A stretch of DNA of 64,000 nt from Chrysoporthe austroafricana. Its lineage: Eukaryota; Ascomycota; Sordariomycetes; Diaporthales; Cryphonectriaceae. Positions within the stretch are counted from its first letter, which is position 1. The number at the start of each line of letters is the position of its first letter. Position numbers and translations under genes: made by a program. A model generated the notes under the pieces. It did no database searches. It saw only the letters and a program-made list of their open reading frames with translations, and had not been told where the DNA came from. Shown here one piece after another: positions 42,767-55,500 of the stretch. Location: positions 4,898,001 through 4,962,000 of the forward strand of contig JYIP02000001.1 in NCBI GenBank assembly GCA_001051155.2, in the 5' to 3' direction.

Positions 42767-43900
42767 ATGTCTTCCATTGCTGTTAAGGTCGCCGCGGCCG
42801 CCGTTGCTGGCGCTGCCGTCGTCTCTGCCCACGGTCACACCTACGGTATCAATGTTGCTGGTGTGTGGTACGACGGATATGACCCCACCGTCTACCCATA
42901 CGAGAGCGACCCGCCGACTGTCGTCGGATGGTATGTGAATCCCACACCCCCCCCCAGTACTGCCCTCGTGAGTCTGACGACGTGAGCCAGGACCGCTTCC
43001 GACACAGACAACGGCTACGTTGCCCCGTCTGCCTACGCCTCTGGCGATATCATCTGCCACGTTGACGCCACCCCCGCCGGTGGGTACGCCAGCGTCCAGG
43101 CCGGTGACGAGATCGAGGTCTACTGGACGGCCTGGCCCTCCTCCCACCACGGTCCCGTGATCGACATGCTGGCCAACTGCAACGGCGACTGCACCACCGT
43201 CACCAAGACCGACCTCGAGTTCTTCAAGATCGCTGCCGTCGGTCTCGTCGACGACTCGACCCTCCCCGGCACCTGGGGCTCCGACAACCTGATCGCCAAC
43301 AACAACTCGTGGGTCATCAAGATCCCCGAGGACCTGGCCACGGGCAACTACGTCTGGCGCCACGAGATCATCGCCCTGCACTCCGCCGAGAATGCCGACG
43401 GTGCCCAGAACTACCCCCAGTGCTTCAACCTGGCCGTGACCGGCACCGGCACCCTCGCCCCCACCGGAACCCTGGGCGAGGCTCTGTACTCCGAGAGCGA
43501 CGCCGGCATCCTCGTCGACATCTACGCGACCCTCACCACCTACGATATCCCCGGCCCCACCCAGATCGCCGCCGGCACCAACCTGGCCCAGTCCGAGGTC
43601 TCCATCACCGGCAGCTCCGCCGCCATCACCACCGGCGTCTCTGACTCCGGCTCCGGCTCTTCTGCCGCCACCACCACCGCCGCCGCGGTCTCCTCTGCTG
43701 CCGCCACCTCGGCCGCATCCGCAGCTACCTCGTCGGCTGCTGCGGTTGCCACCTCCGCCGCCCAGGCTACCTCCGCGGCGAGCGCTGTCTCCGTCGAGAG
43801 CGCCACCAGCTCCGTTGCTGCCGCTGCCACGACCTCTTCGGCCACCAGCGGCAAGACCTGCAACAAGAAGCGCCGCCACGCCCGTGAGCTCACCCTGTAA
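42767..43900 (+). CDS. AA9 lytic polysaccharide monooxygenase
   Basis: Two exons, 42767-42930 and 42991-43900, are joined by a 60-nt intron within the Trp codon of VVGW; 357 residues. Signal peptide residues 1-21 (…VVSA) leave His22 as the N-terminal residue, the first ligand of the copper histidine brace (HGHTYGI). The second His is in [14 protein letters not shown], and the axial Tyr is in [13 protein letters not shown]. Further AA9 markers are [29 protein letters not shown] and YDIPGP. The enzyme oxidatively cleaves cellulose or related glucans outside the cell. After about residue 270 a 70-residue Ser/Ala/Thr tail replaces the usual linker plus CBM1; no cellulose-binding module follows, and the end is basic ([11 protein letters not shown]). 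Codon use is strongly C/G-ending, unlike most neighbours, as expected for high expression. Confidence 0.93.
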
Positions 43901-45313
43901 GGACTGCTCGTTTGATGCGCGGATAGATAGAGGGTATGCGGGTTACGCTGTACATTTTTTTCTCCAGGCGGGATTAGGGAGGACGTTGGGAGTTCGAGTG
44001 ACTGTTGTGTATCCTGAGAAAGATTCGATTCATTGTGTATATGAATTCAAAACGCACAAAGACAAAACATTTTTTCAAACTTTAGACCACCACCAACGTG
44101 CATTCTGCTGAACCATCCTGCTGCCTCTACTAGAAAGGCTTACTGGGGATCCCCCACGCCTGGTACCTCAACGCGGGGAGATTACAGGAGGCTACCGAAG
44201 CCCATGCCCCTCTGCGCGTTTCCAACCGGCAGTTCTCGAAACCAGCCTTTCCTAATACAGGACCCCCCCACAGCCGCTGCTACCAGGATGTACGGATTTA
44301 GTGAGCCTGATCATGCCTGATCTTCAGGGCCCGCTGCGACGCCACGGAATCTGCCGAGGGCGGATACCCACTGACGTAAGCCCGTGGACAGCCGGGCCCT
44401 TGAGCCTCACCGACGACAGCACACCCCTCGCACCCTCCGGCACAGGGAGGAAGGCGTGGGTGTCCAGACGTGCCAGTGCTGCGAGCCTCCTTGCACTCCC
44501 AGACAGCAACACCCACACAGGCATGACGCGCAGCGCGCGTCCGGGTCCGAGGCTGCGGCATGTGCTTGCTGACGATCGGGAACTCGGTCCCAGGCGGGGG
44601 CGCTGGGGACGACGCCGTACGGGCGGCGCTTCTAGGGTTTCTTTACCTAAGCTCGATGTACTCAATGCTGTCTGCAGGCCTCGGATGCCCATACGGGCGC
44701 GCCGTCCCTTTCTGTTCTTTTCACATCGTCCCAACACCTGCCTGGTCTTCTCTCTATGCACTTGCTCGTGTAGGACGGTGCCATAGGACGTGGCTTCAAG
44801 AACACGTTGTCTTTACGTTATGAGCAAAACAGAAGCCTTTTAGTATCGATCAGAGACGACAGCGCCAGCGTTGGAGGCAGGAATCGCATCTCGTAGTGAG
44901 CGAGTTAATCATCTACCGAAACCGGGTTTCGCTTCATAAGGCTTTCAGGGATATCTTACCGGGCGATTCATAACCATGTAGTTTGTGCCGGGCTGGCAAA
45001 TCTGCATTAACTCGGATGGGTAGGCTGAGCTGAAGTGGCTGAAGCAAGCTCACGGATACCCTGAACGTTCTCCTCATACTCCCCGCTGTGCTCCATAGAG
45101 CATTCTAGATCCATTCAGACGAGATTTATCATATGTAAGCAAGACACTTCTCGGAATCCTCCTGTGAAGGTCGAATTTATCAAGTCATAACTCGGAGGCT
45201 CCCAGCACTAACAATACCGCGTCGTTATGCCATCTCCTACCGATATCCCCTGAATATACCCAACAACTGTCCATACATCAGTGAGCCACCCCGAAAACCA
45301 TGGCAGCCCGCGC
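43901..45313. other. Intergenic, no gene seen
   Basis: Contains the 3' flank of the AA9 gene. Frames at 44300-44790 lack motifs on both strands. No RNA gene was recognised. Confidence 0.45.
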
Positions 45314-45824
45314 TTAGGGTCTCTTCCCGTATAGATGGCAGTAGAGAGGGGCAAAGTGCAGACTTGATCGAGAACGGTCGGACACAGTTTTCAGATGCGA
45401 AGGCTTAGATCCTGGCTGTCGCCGTCCGTCCATGTTTGGCATGTACCAATCCATGAGTACATGCATCAAAAGCCGTGATGGTTCGGTCGAGGCCCACTGC
45501 AACCTTTTCTGCCAAGTGTATCTGGTCATTGTTTCTCGGATAGCAGGGCTTCGCCAATTTGTGAAGTTATGAAAGCCTCCCGGTATGTCTTAATGCTACA
45601 AGGCTGTCATGGGCCATGGTGTGAGGCAGACCCAGTTCCTCCATAAACTTACCCAGCATCCGGCGGTTGACAAGGTTGTCCTCCGCGATCAGCACATACG
45701 GGCTCACAGCACCGTCGTTCGTCTCCGGGCCAGGCATCATCGCTGATGCAACAGGTATCTTAGAGCACAGTTTCGAATCGGGCACAGGCGTTACCTGATC
45801 TTGTGATGCCATGAGAGCAATCAT
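45314..45824 (-). pseudogene. Response-regulator receiver domain relic
   Basis: The frame from 45824 reads YVLIAEDNLVNRRMLGKFME followed by ELGLPHTMAHDSLVAL, the start of a receiver domain as found at the C-terminus of fungal hybrid histidine kinases (acidic ED pair, then VN). It stops at TAA near 45567. The phosphoacceptor block follows in another frame as LMDWYMPNMDG (about 45425-45455). The later T/A and K-P motifs are missing. Two pieces in different frames and no C-terminal part indicate a decayed gene end. No kinase domain was seen upstream within the next 400 bp, so it may derive from a larger lost kinase. Confidence 0.75.
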
Positions 45825-46228
45825 AGCGTCGTAGACGTATCTTCATTGTCCTCATCTGCAGATCATCATACTCTTCAAGCTGATAGATTTCAGGGTGTTA
45901 TCATCCAGGGTACGAAGCAATCCAGAGGCACAAAAATATTCAGGGATCAAGAGAGTCCATAGCAAAGACCGTACACAGTTGCTTTGACCAGGAGGGCCTT
46001 TATTGCTCCCGTCAACTTAATACCTAGATATGAAATACCCTCTGTTAATACTATATAGCAACGCTAGGCATATTGTCCACCCTGAGACAAACAACAAGAT
46101 CTTCTGTCGTTGATAGAGCAGCTGCTAATGACGTACTGGTGACGGTAGCAGACTGCGTTCAAAGTTTCAAACTGGAAACAAAGATTGAAAAATGCCGTGC
46201 CCCAACGCCGATACCACGGAACCAAGAA
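45825..46228. other. Intergenic, no gene seen
   Basis: Short stretch between the receiver relic and the DUF6590 gene. No kinase motif or other coding signal was recognised. Confidence 0.45.
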
Positions 46229-47612
46229 TCATTTCCTCGACTTTCTGGATGAAAATGAATCAGACCTCCCAACCATAGCCAAAGAACGCAAGGAGAGTGT
46301 GTCATCATGGTCGTCGCTGCCCGGCAGGCCTTGCCTCAAGCTGCGAAGGCTGCTTAGACCAGCCTTGTCCATGCCCGGCCTGACAGCCGTGACGATCTCG
46401 TGCGTGCGGCTGCGGGAGAACGCCTTCGTGGGACGCCGGTCGTCGCACGGCCGGGGCGAGTCGACGGGCGACTGCAGCGTGCCCTCCCAGTCGTCCTCCT
46501 CCCTCGTTGTGTCGCTGAAGAAGTCCTCCATGTCCTTCTCCAGGGGTGTCTCGAGCGGCGTCTCGAGCGGTGTCTGCACCTCTTCTGGCCGCTTCTCGCC
46601 GCTCTCGGCCTCCTCCGGGCCGGCTTGTTCGCGCGCCTGGTCTCCGTCGGGCGCTTTGACCAGCGCTACGGCGCTGTTCCCCCAGCCGCGCACCCCGGCA
46701 GCGGCAGACTCGCTCTTCTTCCGCTGGCAGTAGGGGCCCAGGGCCTCTCGCAGCATCTGCCGCATGAAGGCCTTGTTGACATTCTTCCGCACGCGGTCAA
46801 AGTAGCGCGCGACGTCGCCAATGACCATAACCTGGGCCTCGTGGTCCACCTCGACGATGTCTAAGGGGGTCATCTGTCAGTGACGGATCAGACGTCTCAA
46901 GTTCGCACCGCGCATTACCGGCATAGTTGGCCCTGGAGTCATCCTTGACCCGGTGTCGGCCACTGCGCAGGCTCAGGCCCACGGATGAGTACGGGAGCTG
47001 GGGCAGGTTCTTCTGCTGCTGGTGGCTGGTCTGCGAGTCGGCCCCCGCCCCCTCGCGGTCGCGTTCCTTCTCCCCGGATGCGTAGACGTATCCCTGCTGG
47101 AGCGAGTCGATGCCCGGCTTCGCGAAGTCACGCTTACCGCCCACCGATATTGGCCTGGGGTTTGCTGGTTCAGCGGTCGAGCAAGAGTCTGGGGGCACGC
47201 CGGCGGGAAGGGGTGTTATGCGTACACACACGAGCAGTAGTGAGGGAAGCTGTCACTGTGCCGCAGCACGATGAACCGCGTGTAGCCCAGGCATTTCCAC
47301 TCCCATTGGAACTCGGGGCAGTCAGCCCAGAGGAACTCGAAGACCTGCTTGGAATCTCAGTCGCGACGCCCTCCTGTTGCCGGGGAGGCCACATACGTCT
47401 CCTATCTGCAGCTTCGACGCCGGGCCGATCTCGTAACCTTTGCGAGCTGAGGGGATCATCGTCAGCTGGCGCCTAGCGCGGCCTGGGGGGGAACTTGCGC
47501 CGATCGACGGACCTAAAGGATGCAGGGCAGAGGATGAGGCCTTCTCGCTTGTGTCGTCCCCGTAGCCCGAGTCGCTTCCCGTCAGTGCTCGAGAAAATTC
47601 GCCTTTTCCCAT
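46229..47612 (-). CDS. DUF6590 family protein
   Basis: Four exons can be read: 47612-47397, 47347-47232, 47154-46919 and 46860-46229. All phases close to 399 residues. The domain runs from IGDQVFEFLWADCPEF (about 69-84) through TRFIVLRHSDSFPHYCS to PISVGGKRDFAKPGIDS and GYVYASG, then SRANYADIVEVDHEAQVMVIGDV. These correspond to the FxVGRVFxxLW, FVVVR...CxCLPI, GxxxKPG, HxIIY and SRINYxxxxxVEHNVKVxxIG blocks of DUF6590. The family is fungus-specific with no known reaction. The last 170 residues are a disordered acidic and Ser-rich tail with a threefold TPLE repeat. It is a cytoplasmic or nuclear protein by lack of a signal. Splice sites were chosen by domain continuity. Confidence 0.75.
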
Positions 47613-49072
47613 GCTTGGCGAGACATTCTAAGGTTCATCCCGGAAGAGAGGGAAAAGAGGAGAAAGGTCAGGCGCCGGGACGCTGGGGATGAAACCCACT
47701 CAAATGCCACCACGCCAGGGCACATCATGATTGCTTCTGAGCGCTGGAGCGACGGGCCTGCAGGAAGGGGGCTCCACCGCGACGACTTGGACTATTCTCG
47801 CCTGGCGCCCACGGCGCCCAACGCGCGCCACAGGAGTGCGCTGACAAAGCGCGCGCTCATTTGACGGCGCTGGGCTGCGGTGCCCTCGCACCCTGCAGGC
47901 CCGACCGGGTGGTGGGCATGGGGGCCCACTGGGGCCCTCCTCGCCGGCGCCAATCACCGCCCCAGGCCAGCCTCGTCGTGCAGGTGAGCCGGAGCCCGAG
48001 GCCGATGGTCGCGCCCGCTCGTCCGCCCCAGCGACCGCCTGGGCCGCCGGACAATCTGGAATTGGGCTCAAGAGCAGCAGCGAAAAGCGGGGCGCCTTGA
48101 CCACGTCACAGCGTTGTTCCCACACCGCTCCAGTGCCCTGACATGGCGCGACTCCCGAGTCTGGGGTTCCGCATGGGCAGGTGGGACGTGCTGCGTTTGT
48201 ATCGGGGAGTTGTGATTGAGACTGTCGCATTTGCGGGAATCCTGTCTATATTTTTAGACACTATCGTTCATCCCCTCGCTGGCTGTCTGCAGATGTCGTC
48301 GCGCTCGGACGTAGTAAGCAAAGGATGAATTACCATCTCGAAGTGGCCTCTGGCTAAGCACAACAAACATCAGCCTGTGACAGTCCAGTCATGTTCTCAC
48401 ATCCTGTATGGGGGGGCGCAATGCGGAGTTCGATAGTCCGGCATCAGGAGATAAGAGTCATGATGCACATATGTAATATTGTGATTTGGTCCTGTTGGGT
48501 GGGCCAGGGGGAGTCGACATTCCTGCTGGCACATAGGTCCTGTACTACAACGCCGTTCCTCGATGCTGTTGGTGTGGGCAATGGGCATCAACGGTCATGA
48601 AGTAGCATTCCGAAAGTCTGCCCTTATCTATGCTTGGCCTCTGACCAGACGTTGTCCACAGTCATCGACATTCGCAAGTCATTGAAGCACCGTGGTCATG
48701 TTTCAGAAGACCGTGTATACTGAGACATAGACTTGAAGTCTCACATCTCGAGTATACGCCGTATCGACTCTCAATCATCATCAAAGTGTATGGGACTCAA
48801 GTTGCCCGAGTGACGACTGAACATATGGTACAGACCCAAGGACATTAACATTTGCATTTGATCCAGCTCAAAAGTGACCGCAGATATTGCGCAACACGGG
48901 TCCCCAACCATCACCCAGCTAACCTGGACTCGTCTGTTTACGACAAATGAACTCTCTGCCCCTTTCCTAGAGATTGTTGACCGTCCTTCATAGAGCATCC
49001 ATGTGCTCATCCTAGAGTCAGCAGTGTCTTGGCCCCGGACACGCCTTCGGAGACCAGATGTCGTCATCAAAT
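47613..49072. other. GC-rich intergenic stretch
   Basis: 47700-48230 is GC-rich with open frames on both strands that look Pro/Arg/Gly-rich and lack motifs. The remainder shows nothing recognisable. Confidence 0.45.
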
Positions 49073-50691
49073 TCAGGTGGCGGGAGAGATTGACTGTGGA
49101 TAGTAGAATACCTCTGTCGGATCGTACTTCTTCTTCAGTTCCTTCAGTCGCTGCAAATTCTCGCCCCAGTAGAGTTTCTCAGCAGTGTCGTGTTCAAGTT
49201 CAGAGTCGGTATAATTGATGTACATGCCCCAATCGCCTTCCTGAAGAGGCTGGGTTGTGGCGTCGATCCAGCCCTTCATCAGCGAGATACCTTCATGTGG
49301 GTAGGGTATCTCGTTGTCAATGTAGTGGTAGAGCTGAACCAGAAAGGCCTTGTCGCGATGAGCGTAGGCTGAGGCGGAGTTAGGAATGGCAGATACGGCA
49401 GAGGTGGGTCCTCCGTGGAGGTCGAACTGGATGAACCAGCCGCCCGGCTTAAATCCGATGGCCTGCGTGTGCCAGTAGTCGACGAAATTCTTCAGGGACT
49501 CGCCGGAGAGATCCTTCAGGGTGAGGCTCGTAGCGTAGAAATTTCCGTGCTCTTTGTATGGGTTAGGCACGGCGAGGGATTTGTGTTCGGCGTAGTACTC
49601 GAGGCCTTCAAGCCAGGTGCCCGGTTTCGCGCTGAGCTCACCTCCGGTCTTTTCCAGCAGTGGAGCCAGTACCTTCGACAAGTCATCGACGCTGCCGTAG
49701 TATACCCCTTCAAAGCTGTGGCCGCCGGAATCATATGCACTCACTAAGTTGCACGCAGTTAGCCACTTCTTTCACAAACAGAAAAGCTGCTACGCAGGCC
49801 TAAGAAAACGGAAGTCTCCATTCGGCGCGGACAGCAGCTGTTCTTCAGCGTTGATAGGGGAAAGCTTGGCGAGTACGTACGACGCATGTTCAGCTCCGCG
49901 GGGGTCGTGCGAGAGAAGTCGACAAGTGCTTCGAGACCGCTGATCTTCTCCTCCTTAGTGTGCCAGCTCAGAGACACCATGAATGGGGTCGAAGTGATGG
50001 GCGCTGGAAAGGTATTGAGTTGGTAGGATACAACGATGCCGAAGTTCGAGCCCGCCCCTCGAAGTGCCCAGAAGAGATCAGCATTCTCGGTCTCTGAGCA
50101 GTGGGCTTCGGTACCGTCGGCGAGGACCAGACTGGCCCCGATCATCCAGTCCAATGCAAGACCTTTATTGTGCGAGGCCCAGCCATATCCGCCATGCAGC
50201 ATGTGACCGGAGATACCCACGCCCGGGCAGCTGCCGTGGGAGATGGCGCGCCCGCCCTGTTTGTGCAGCTCGCTCGCAACATGGCCAAGTCGAGCGCCGG
50301 CTCCGACTGTCGCGATGTGGGTGACGGGGTCGACGACGACGCTGTTGATGGCAGTTAGATCAACAATCAGATGATCGTTCTCGCCGCCATGTCCCAGCGA
50401 CGCGTAGCTGTGACCGCCGCAGCGGGCACTGACCTTTAGGCCAGCTGCAACACCGCTTGCGACAGCATCCCGGACTTTCTGGACCGTCTGCGCGTAGACG
50501 ATTAGGGCAGGCGTGGCCGGGAGACGGAGATTGGAGGCGGTGGCGTCGACAGTCCAGTCGGCGCTGTTCGTGTCAAGGAAGGGAACGGAAAGCTGCTGGA
50601 GAGACTGGACCGCGACGCTCTTCTTGGAAGTGGTTGTGGACAGCAGGCTGCTATGAGGAGGCCCTTCAACGTGGTTTTCGGGCATTGTCAT
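49073..50691 (-). CDS. Berberine-bridge-type FAD-linked oxidase
   Basis: Three exons can be read: 50691-49881, 49842-49794 and 49739-49073. Phases close to 508 residues; the 49-nt middle exon is tentative. The FAD-binding type-4 domain has KVSARCGGHSYASLG and SHGSCPGVGISGHMLHGGYG. The His in GGHS and Cys in SCPGVG are the two residues that hold FAD covalently in this class. The BBE C-terminal domain includes WGMYINYTD followed by Leu-Tyr-Trp-Gly-Glu-Asn-Leu-Gln-Arg-Leu and KKYDPTEVFYYPQSI. No signal peptide is evident in the first 30 residues, unlike many secreted members. Family enzymes oxidise alcohols, amines or sugar-like substrates, often in secondary metabolism; the substrate is unknown here and no cluster partner lies next to it. 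Confidence 0.85.
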
Positions 50692-52550
50692 GATTGAATG
50701 GGGAATGTCTGCAGATGCGAGGGACGGGAGGTCAGATGTAATGTTGCTGCGACGTCGATGACAGGTGGTGAAGTTGTGCAGGATGCTCAGACAAGCTGCG
50801 ACGCTGGAAGCTTTAGGATCGTCGTCAGATTCTTTGGCCCAAGAGTCAGTTTAGGCAGCAATGCTTAGGTTAAAAAAAACAGGCACTGCTTTTTTTTGGG
50901 AAGCCGCATCTCAATTCCATAGCATTCCAAGCTGCCATTTGGCGAGGCAAGCACTCCCTTTATCCACGACGCACACATCCACTACAGCAACCAAGTCCTG
51001 ACAGTCATTAGCATTAGGCATACTTATGACACACTGAGTTTGATACTCAAACTTTAATTCTGTGACTAACAGTTTCGCGATGATCAAGCTGAGTGTTGAA
51101 GTCTTTCACCGCCATCACTTATTATGTGTAAAGTGGACACTTGTGCTGGCAAAAGAGGCCCGTACAGCACGACAGGCTTGCGATCTCCCAGCAGGTAAGT
51201 ACAGCGATATTTGACTCCTCATTAAACATCTCAAGTGAACTACGGCTGGTACAAATCCTGTCTTGTTGTGGAACTCACGAACGGCGTGTGGTTCAACTCG
51301 TAGCTTAAGGGAACTTCGGCTTGAGCTTTGCATCTAATGACATGATATTAGCCCATGAAATCAATATAGCTTGACCTAGTTACCGATACATCATGAAAAT
51401 AATTTCAACTTTCCGGAAAAAGCAAAAGAGAATGAATGTTAACATGATGATTCGATTATGTGAGACATCTGGGTCTTCTTTCACCAGCTTACCTGTGCGC
51501 GCACTCGTCGTAGTATCAGAAAGGATCACTTGTCCACATCACATAAATAGCCCGTTAGACCTCTGCAGCTCTAACCGTTATATTCGAGACAGAAGACAGG
51601 GCTCTGGACAGTAGCTGTTCAGGGTGTCATATGTGTTTCACACGAATGTGTCGAGACATGTACTGCGACGAGGTTGTCACTGAGGTGACTCACAGTATGC
51701 GGCGTATATGTAGTGGTACCAAAAAATGAACCAGATTTGTACTAGTTCAGTAAGAATTAAAGATATGTACTAACTTTATTATACTAAATTTGAATTTATG
51801 CTGGACTGGCTCCAAAAGATGGACTGTGCTGGCCTCTGAGCTGTACAGCTGTGAGCTATGTGGACTAATTGAGCTGTGCTGGATGACTCATTGGCACGGT
51901 ATAGCTTATATGATTTGGGGGCTAGGCTTTGGGCACCTATAGTACATCCACCCCCCACCTTACACCCTACTTCACTCCCTCCTTCACGCGGCTGCTGCAC
52001 TGCATTCTGTTCCAGAGCCATCAACGGCTCCATAGAAACATACCCAAAAAGAATACCTTCAGGTTCGAGACAGATCTTGAAGCACAAGCCAGCACCAGTC
52101 TGAACTTTGTTCTCAAGAGGAAGCAGGCTGCAGGGAGCGTTGCGCCAATGATGAGGATGTTATTCCATGTATTCTCCAAGCGGCTCGATCCAGCAACAAC
52201 AGAGCCCGTTCTGCTTTTGCGCTGTTCCAGGAAGTCAATCTTGTGACTGCACAAGCTCTGGTCTGGTAAAGAAAGTTGAAATCTGGTACTATCATTGAAC
52301 TTCAAAAGGGTACGCCTTTACTAATTTCAGTCCTAGGTACCAAAATGTGTGGTATTCTTGCGGAAGGTGAGGGATCTCACAACTAATTTTTTTTCGTACA
52401 CCGGAGAATATTTACACCAGCCAGGCCGGGCCGGTCGCTTTCCCCAAAGAATAACCAAAAAAACGCCGAACAGAACCATGTAACTCGAGCTGTAATCGCG
52501 GATTTACGTGCATAGCAGTACGACCTTTTTCCCAAAGAGATCACAGAACT
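50692..52550. other. Intergenic, no gene supported
   Basis: Frames around 51780-52305 (minus) are open but without domain signal. Otherwise AT-rich non-coding sequence with an A run and a T run at 50873-50897. Confidence 0.45.
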
Positions 52551-55500
52551 TCATGTAGCCTCAACAGCCATCGGGTCCCCATCCCCGTCCCTGCCCTCGT
52601 CCTCGTCGACCGTGAGATCCAGGACGCGGGAATACTGTACCGTGAGCCGTTGTAACTCCCTGAACTTGCCTGTTGGGACGTACTCGTTAGTATGGTCGCC
52701 CTCGCGTAACTAAGTGACTAAAAGACGGAGAGGTTAGACTTACCCAAAATCATCACCACTCCCTTAAGCAATTCCTTCCGGTCCCAGCCGCAGATCTCAT
52801 CACCCTTGGCGAACCATCCAAATGGCTTGCCCTCAACGTCTTCAGCTTTCTTCTCATCGTCTTTATCTCGTAGGATGCCACCCAGCAGCCCATTCAACAG
52901 CTCTTCAACCTTGCCGCGCAGCCCCTCGGCGCCGATGCGCTTGGCGTACATAAAAAGGTATAGCCTGAATTCCTCCCTAGCACCAAGCAGCATCGCGCCC
53001 GCAATGCGATTCTCCAGATGCGCGATCGACACCGAGCTCTCAAAAGCCTCGAAGCCCTCTTTGGACAAGAGCGTTTTGATGAGGCGTTGTAGGGTGTAAG
53101 CGCGGCCCTTGAGCAGGAACTCGGTCGTCGTGTGCCGCTCAAGGTAGGGAATGATACCCGCCGATACGTCCACGCTATCGTCCTTCTTGGCATCTTTGGG
53201 TTTCGAGACGGACCCCACGGCGGTGGACTGGAGTGCGCTAACGGACGAGTCGTTGCTGTTCCAGTACTGACTGCCAACTGCGAACCAGGACTCAGAGAGC
53301 CGCTGCCAAGTGTACATTTCCCGCGCGTAGTAGTAGCCGTCGCCATTGGAGAGCGTAACCACGATGTGACCTGTCGAGTTGAGATGTGCTGAAGTAACGC
53401 CGGGCCCGGGCGTCGCGGAGTGTGGGTTGAGGGAGGTAATGGCGAGGTCGATGATGGGACCGAGGGAAACGGGAGGGTGTGGCGAGGTCATGGATTGAAT
53501 GTTCCAGACGTAAGCGAGGCCGCAGGCAGATATGCATAGCAGCCAGTAGTTTCGACACTCGAGGATGACAGGTTGCGACTCCAGAATCATCGCATTGACG
53601 ATTCTCCGACCAGCTGGTGTCCAGACGTATATACCGCCGTCCTCGCAGGCGGCTGACCAAAAGTGCTTGTTGCCAGTGACCAGTATGACCGCCCGTGGCA
53701 GGAAGTCCTGCCATAACAATGTCCCTCTCTTCGAGCAGGTAATGTGTGAAGGATCCCTGATCTGAGTTGGGTTTCTGGCCTCAAAGATGATGTTCTCTGG
53801 TATCTTGGACGCTTCCTCCGCGGTGCTCTGTGGCTGCAATACCCCTCTCTCCAGGGGTCGTAGAATATGTGATCTGATTTTCGGTACCGCAAGCCTGACT
53901 TGAGATACCGTCAACGCTGAGCTCACCACTGCTGGCCGTAGGAACTCTGGTGTCGGTACTACACCATGTGCAGGAGGCTGAAGGCTGGCCGGTTCCAATC
54001 CGTCCACGCCATTGGTCATAATTGGTGTAGGCAAACCTAATGCAGGCCGTTTCGACGCGTGCTCATCCTCCTCTTCGCCATCGACAACGGCGGCCTTGCG
54101 CTTGTTACCGAGCAGCATGGTCGCGATGCCTCCCGGTGGCAGTCCATCGAATGGCTTATTGAGGTCGAGTATCGCTTGGGGCGTGTCATCCCGTGCAGTT
54201 ACCGTCTTCGACCCTATGAGTTGTGTCTGTGGTAATGACGAGGTACCGGTTCCAGACGACGAGATCAAGAGAGGCGCGACCCGCTTCTTCCCATCTTTAG
54301 TTATCGTGACACGGGACTTGAGCTCCTTGATTCTCTCCGCTGTCTTGTCGGCGCTTTCCTCCTTCTCCTTGTCCTTGTCCTTGTCCTTGTCCTTGTCCTT
54401 GTCTTTCGAGGTTTCTCCATTTTTCTCAGCATTGCCGTTCGAGCTTGTACTATTCGTCGAAGCTGCTGGCTCCTTATGGGCAGGCTGAAAATCACCCATC
54501 AGCGCACCCATTCTTGACTCGGCTCCCCGGAGTTCGCCAGCCTTGCTATGGTTCTCCAGAGCCAGTCCGTCTACATCTTCAGCAACGCCCATACCCTTGC
54601 GGCCGCCTCCGTACTTCTGCAGCGCCTTGTCGTTCTCTTCTGCTGTGGCCACATATCCCAGGTCGTTACTTTGGAATATGGCGCAGAGAATGCTTCCGTC
54701 CAGGCTGCAAGCAAACAAAGTCTGACCATCGGGGGTCCAGGAGAGGTCGGAAATCGACTTTGATGCGATATCCTGTAGAATGACCAATGGCCGCGAAGTG
54801 TTGGTGTTCCAGATGCTCAGAGTCCTGTCCTGGCCCGCTGAAGCTATCACCGTGACGAGGTTGCCAGCCCCATGACCACTCGTGGCGCCGTTCTCCGCGG
54901 GCGGCTTCGTGTAGAATAGTCGGGGCGAGAACATGCAAACCTCCGTCGGGGCCTCATGCCCGATCAGGTTGATCTCGCTGTCCCATCTCGTCCGCTCGAT
55001 GATGGCCACGGAGCTCACAGGACCGTTCACCGCGTTCGCGGCCGCGATATGGTTACCATCGGGCGACCAGGAACACCGTCTGAAGTACGTCGTCAAGGGA
55101 GAGCTCTTGAAGGGGGCCGAGATCGTCGTCTCTAGGACAAAGTTATTAACCATGTCATGCTGTGTGGCATTCGGTCCGGGGGATGTAAAGCGGAAGATCT
55201 TGATGGTCCGGTCGTCGCTCGCCGTCGCGAAGTACTTGTTGGCCGGATCGAATGTGATGCCCTTGACGTGGCTCTGGTGCACCGCGAGCGTCTTCAATTT
55301 CTCAAATGTGTGCCCTGACCAGACCACCACCTTCGAGTCCAAACCCACAGATACCAGCAACGAATTGTCATTGGACCAGGCGAGATCCTGCACATCGTTG
55401 TCATGACCGACAAGGCGCTTGTAGGTCTTCCAGCTCTCGACAGGCGGTGGCTCGTTGGTGCCTGTGCCCCTTCAAGTTAGTTCTTGCCCCAGCAATCCGG

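Noticed and set aside
42752..43879. A 375-codon open frame on the minus strand
   Set aside because: Antisense of the AA9 gene, Gly/Arg-rich with no motifs. The openness follows from the AA9 gene's C/G codon bias.
47700..48230. 176-codon minus-strand frame in GC-rich DNA
   Set aside because: Composition is Pro/Arg/Gly-rich with no motif, and all frames are open there because of high GC.
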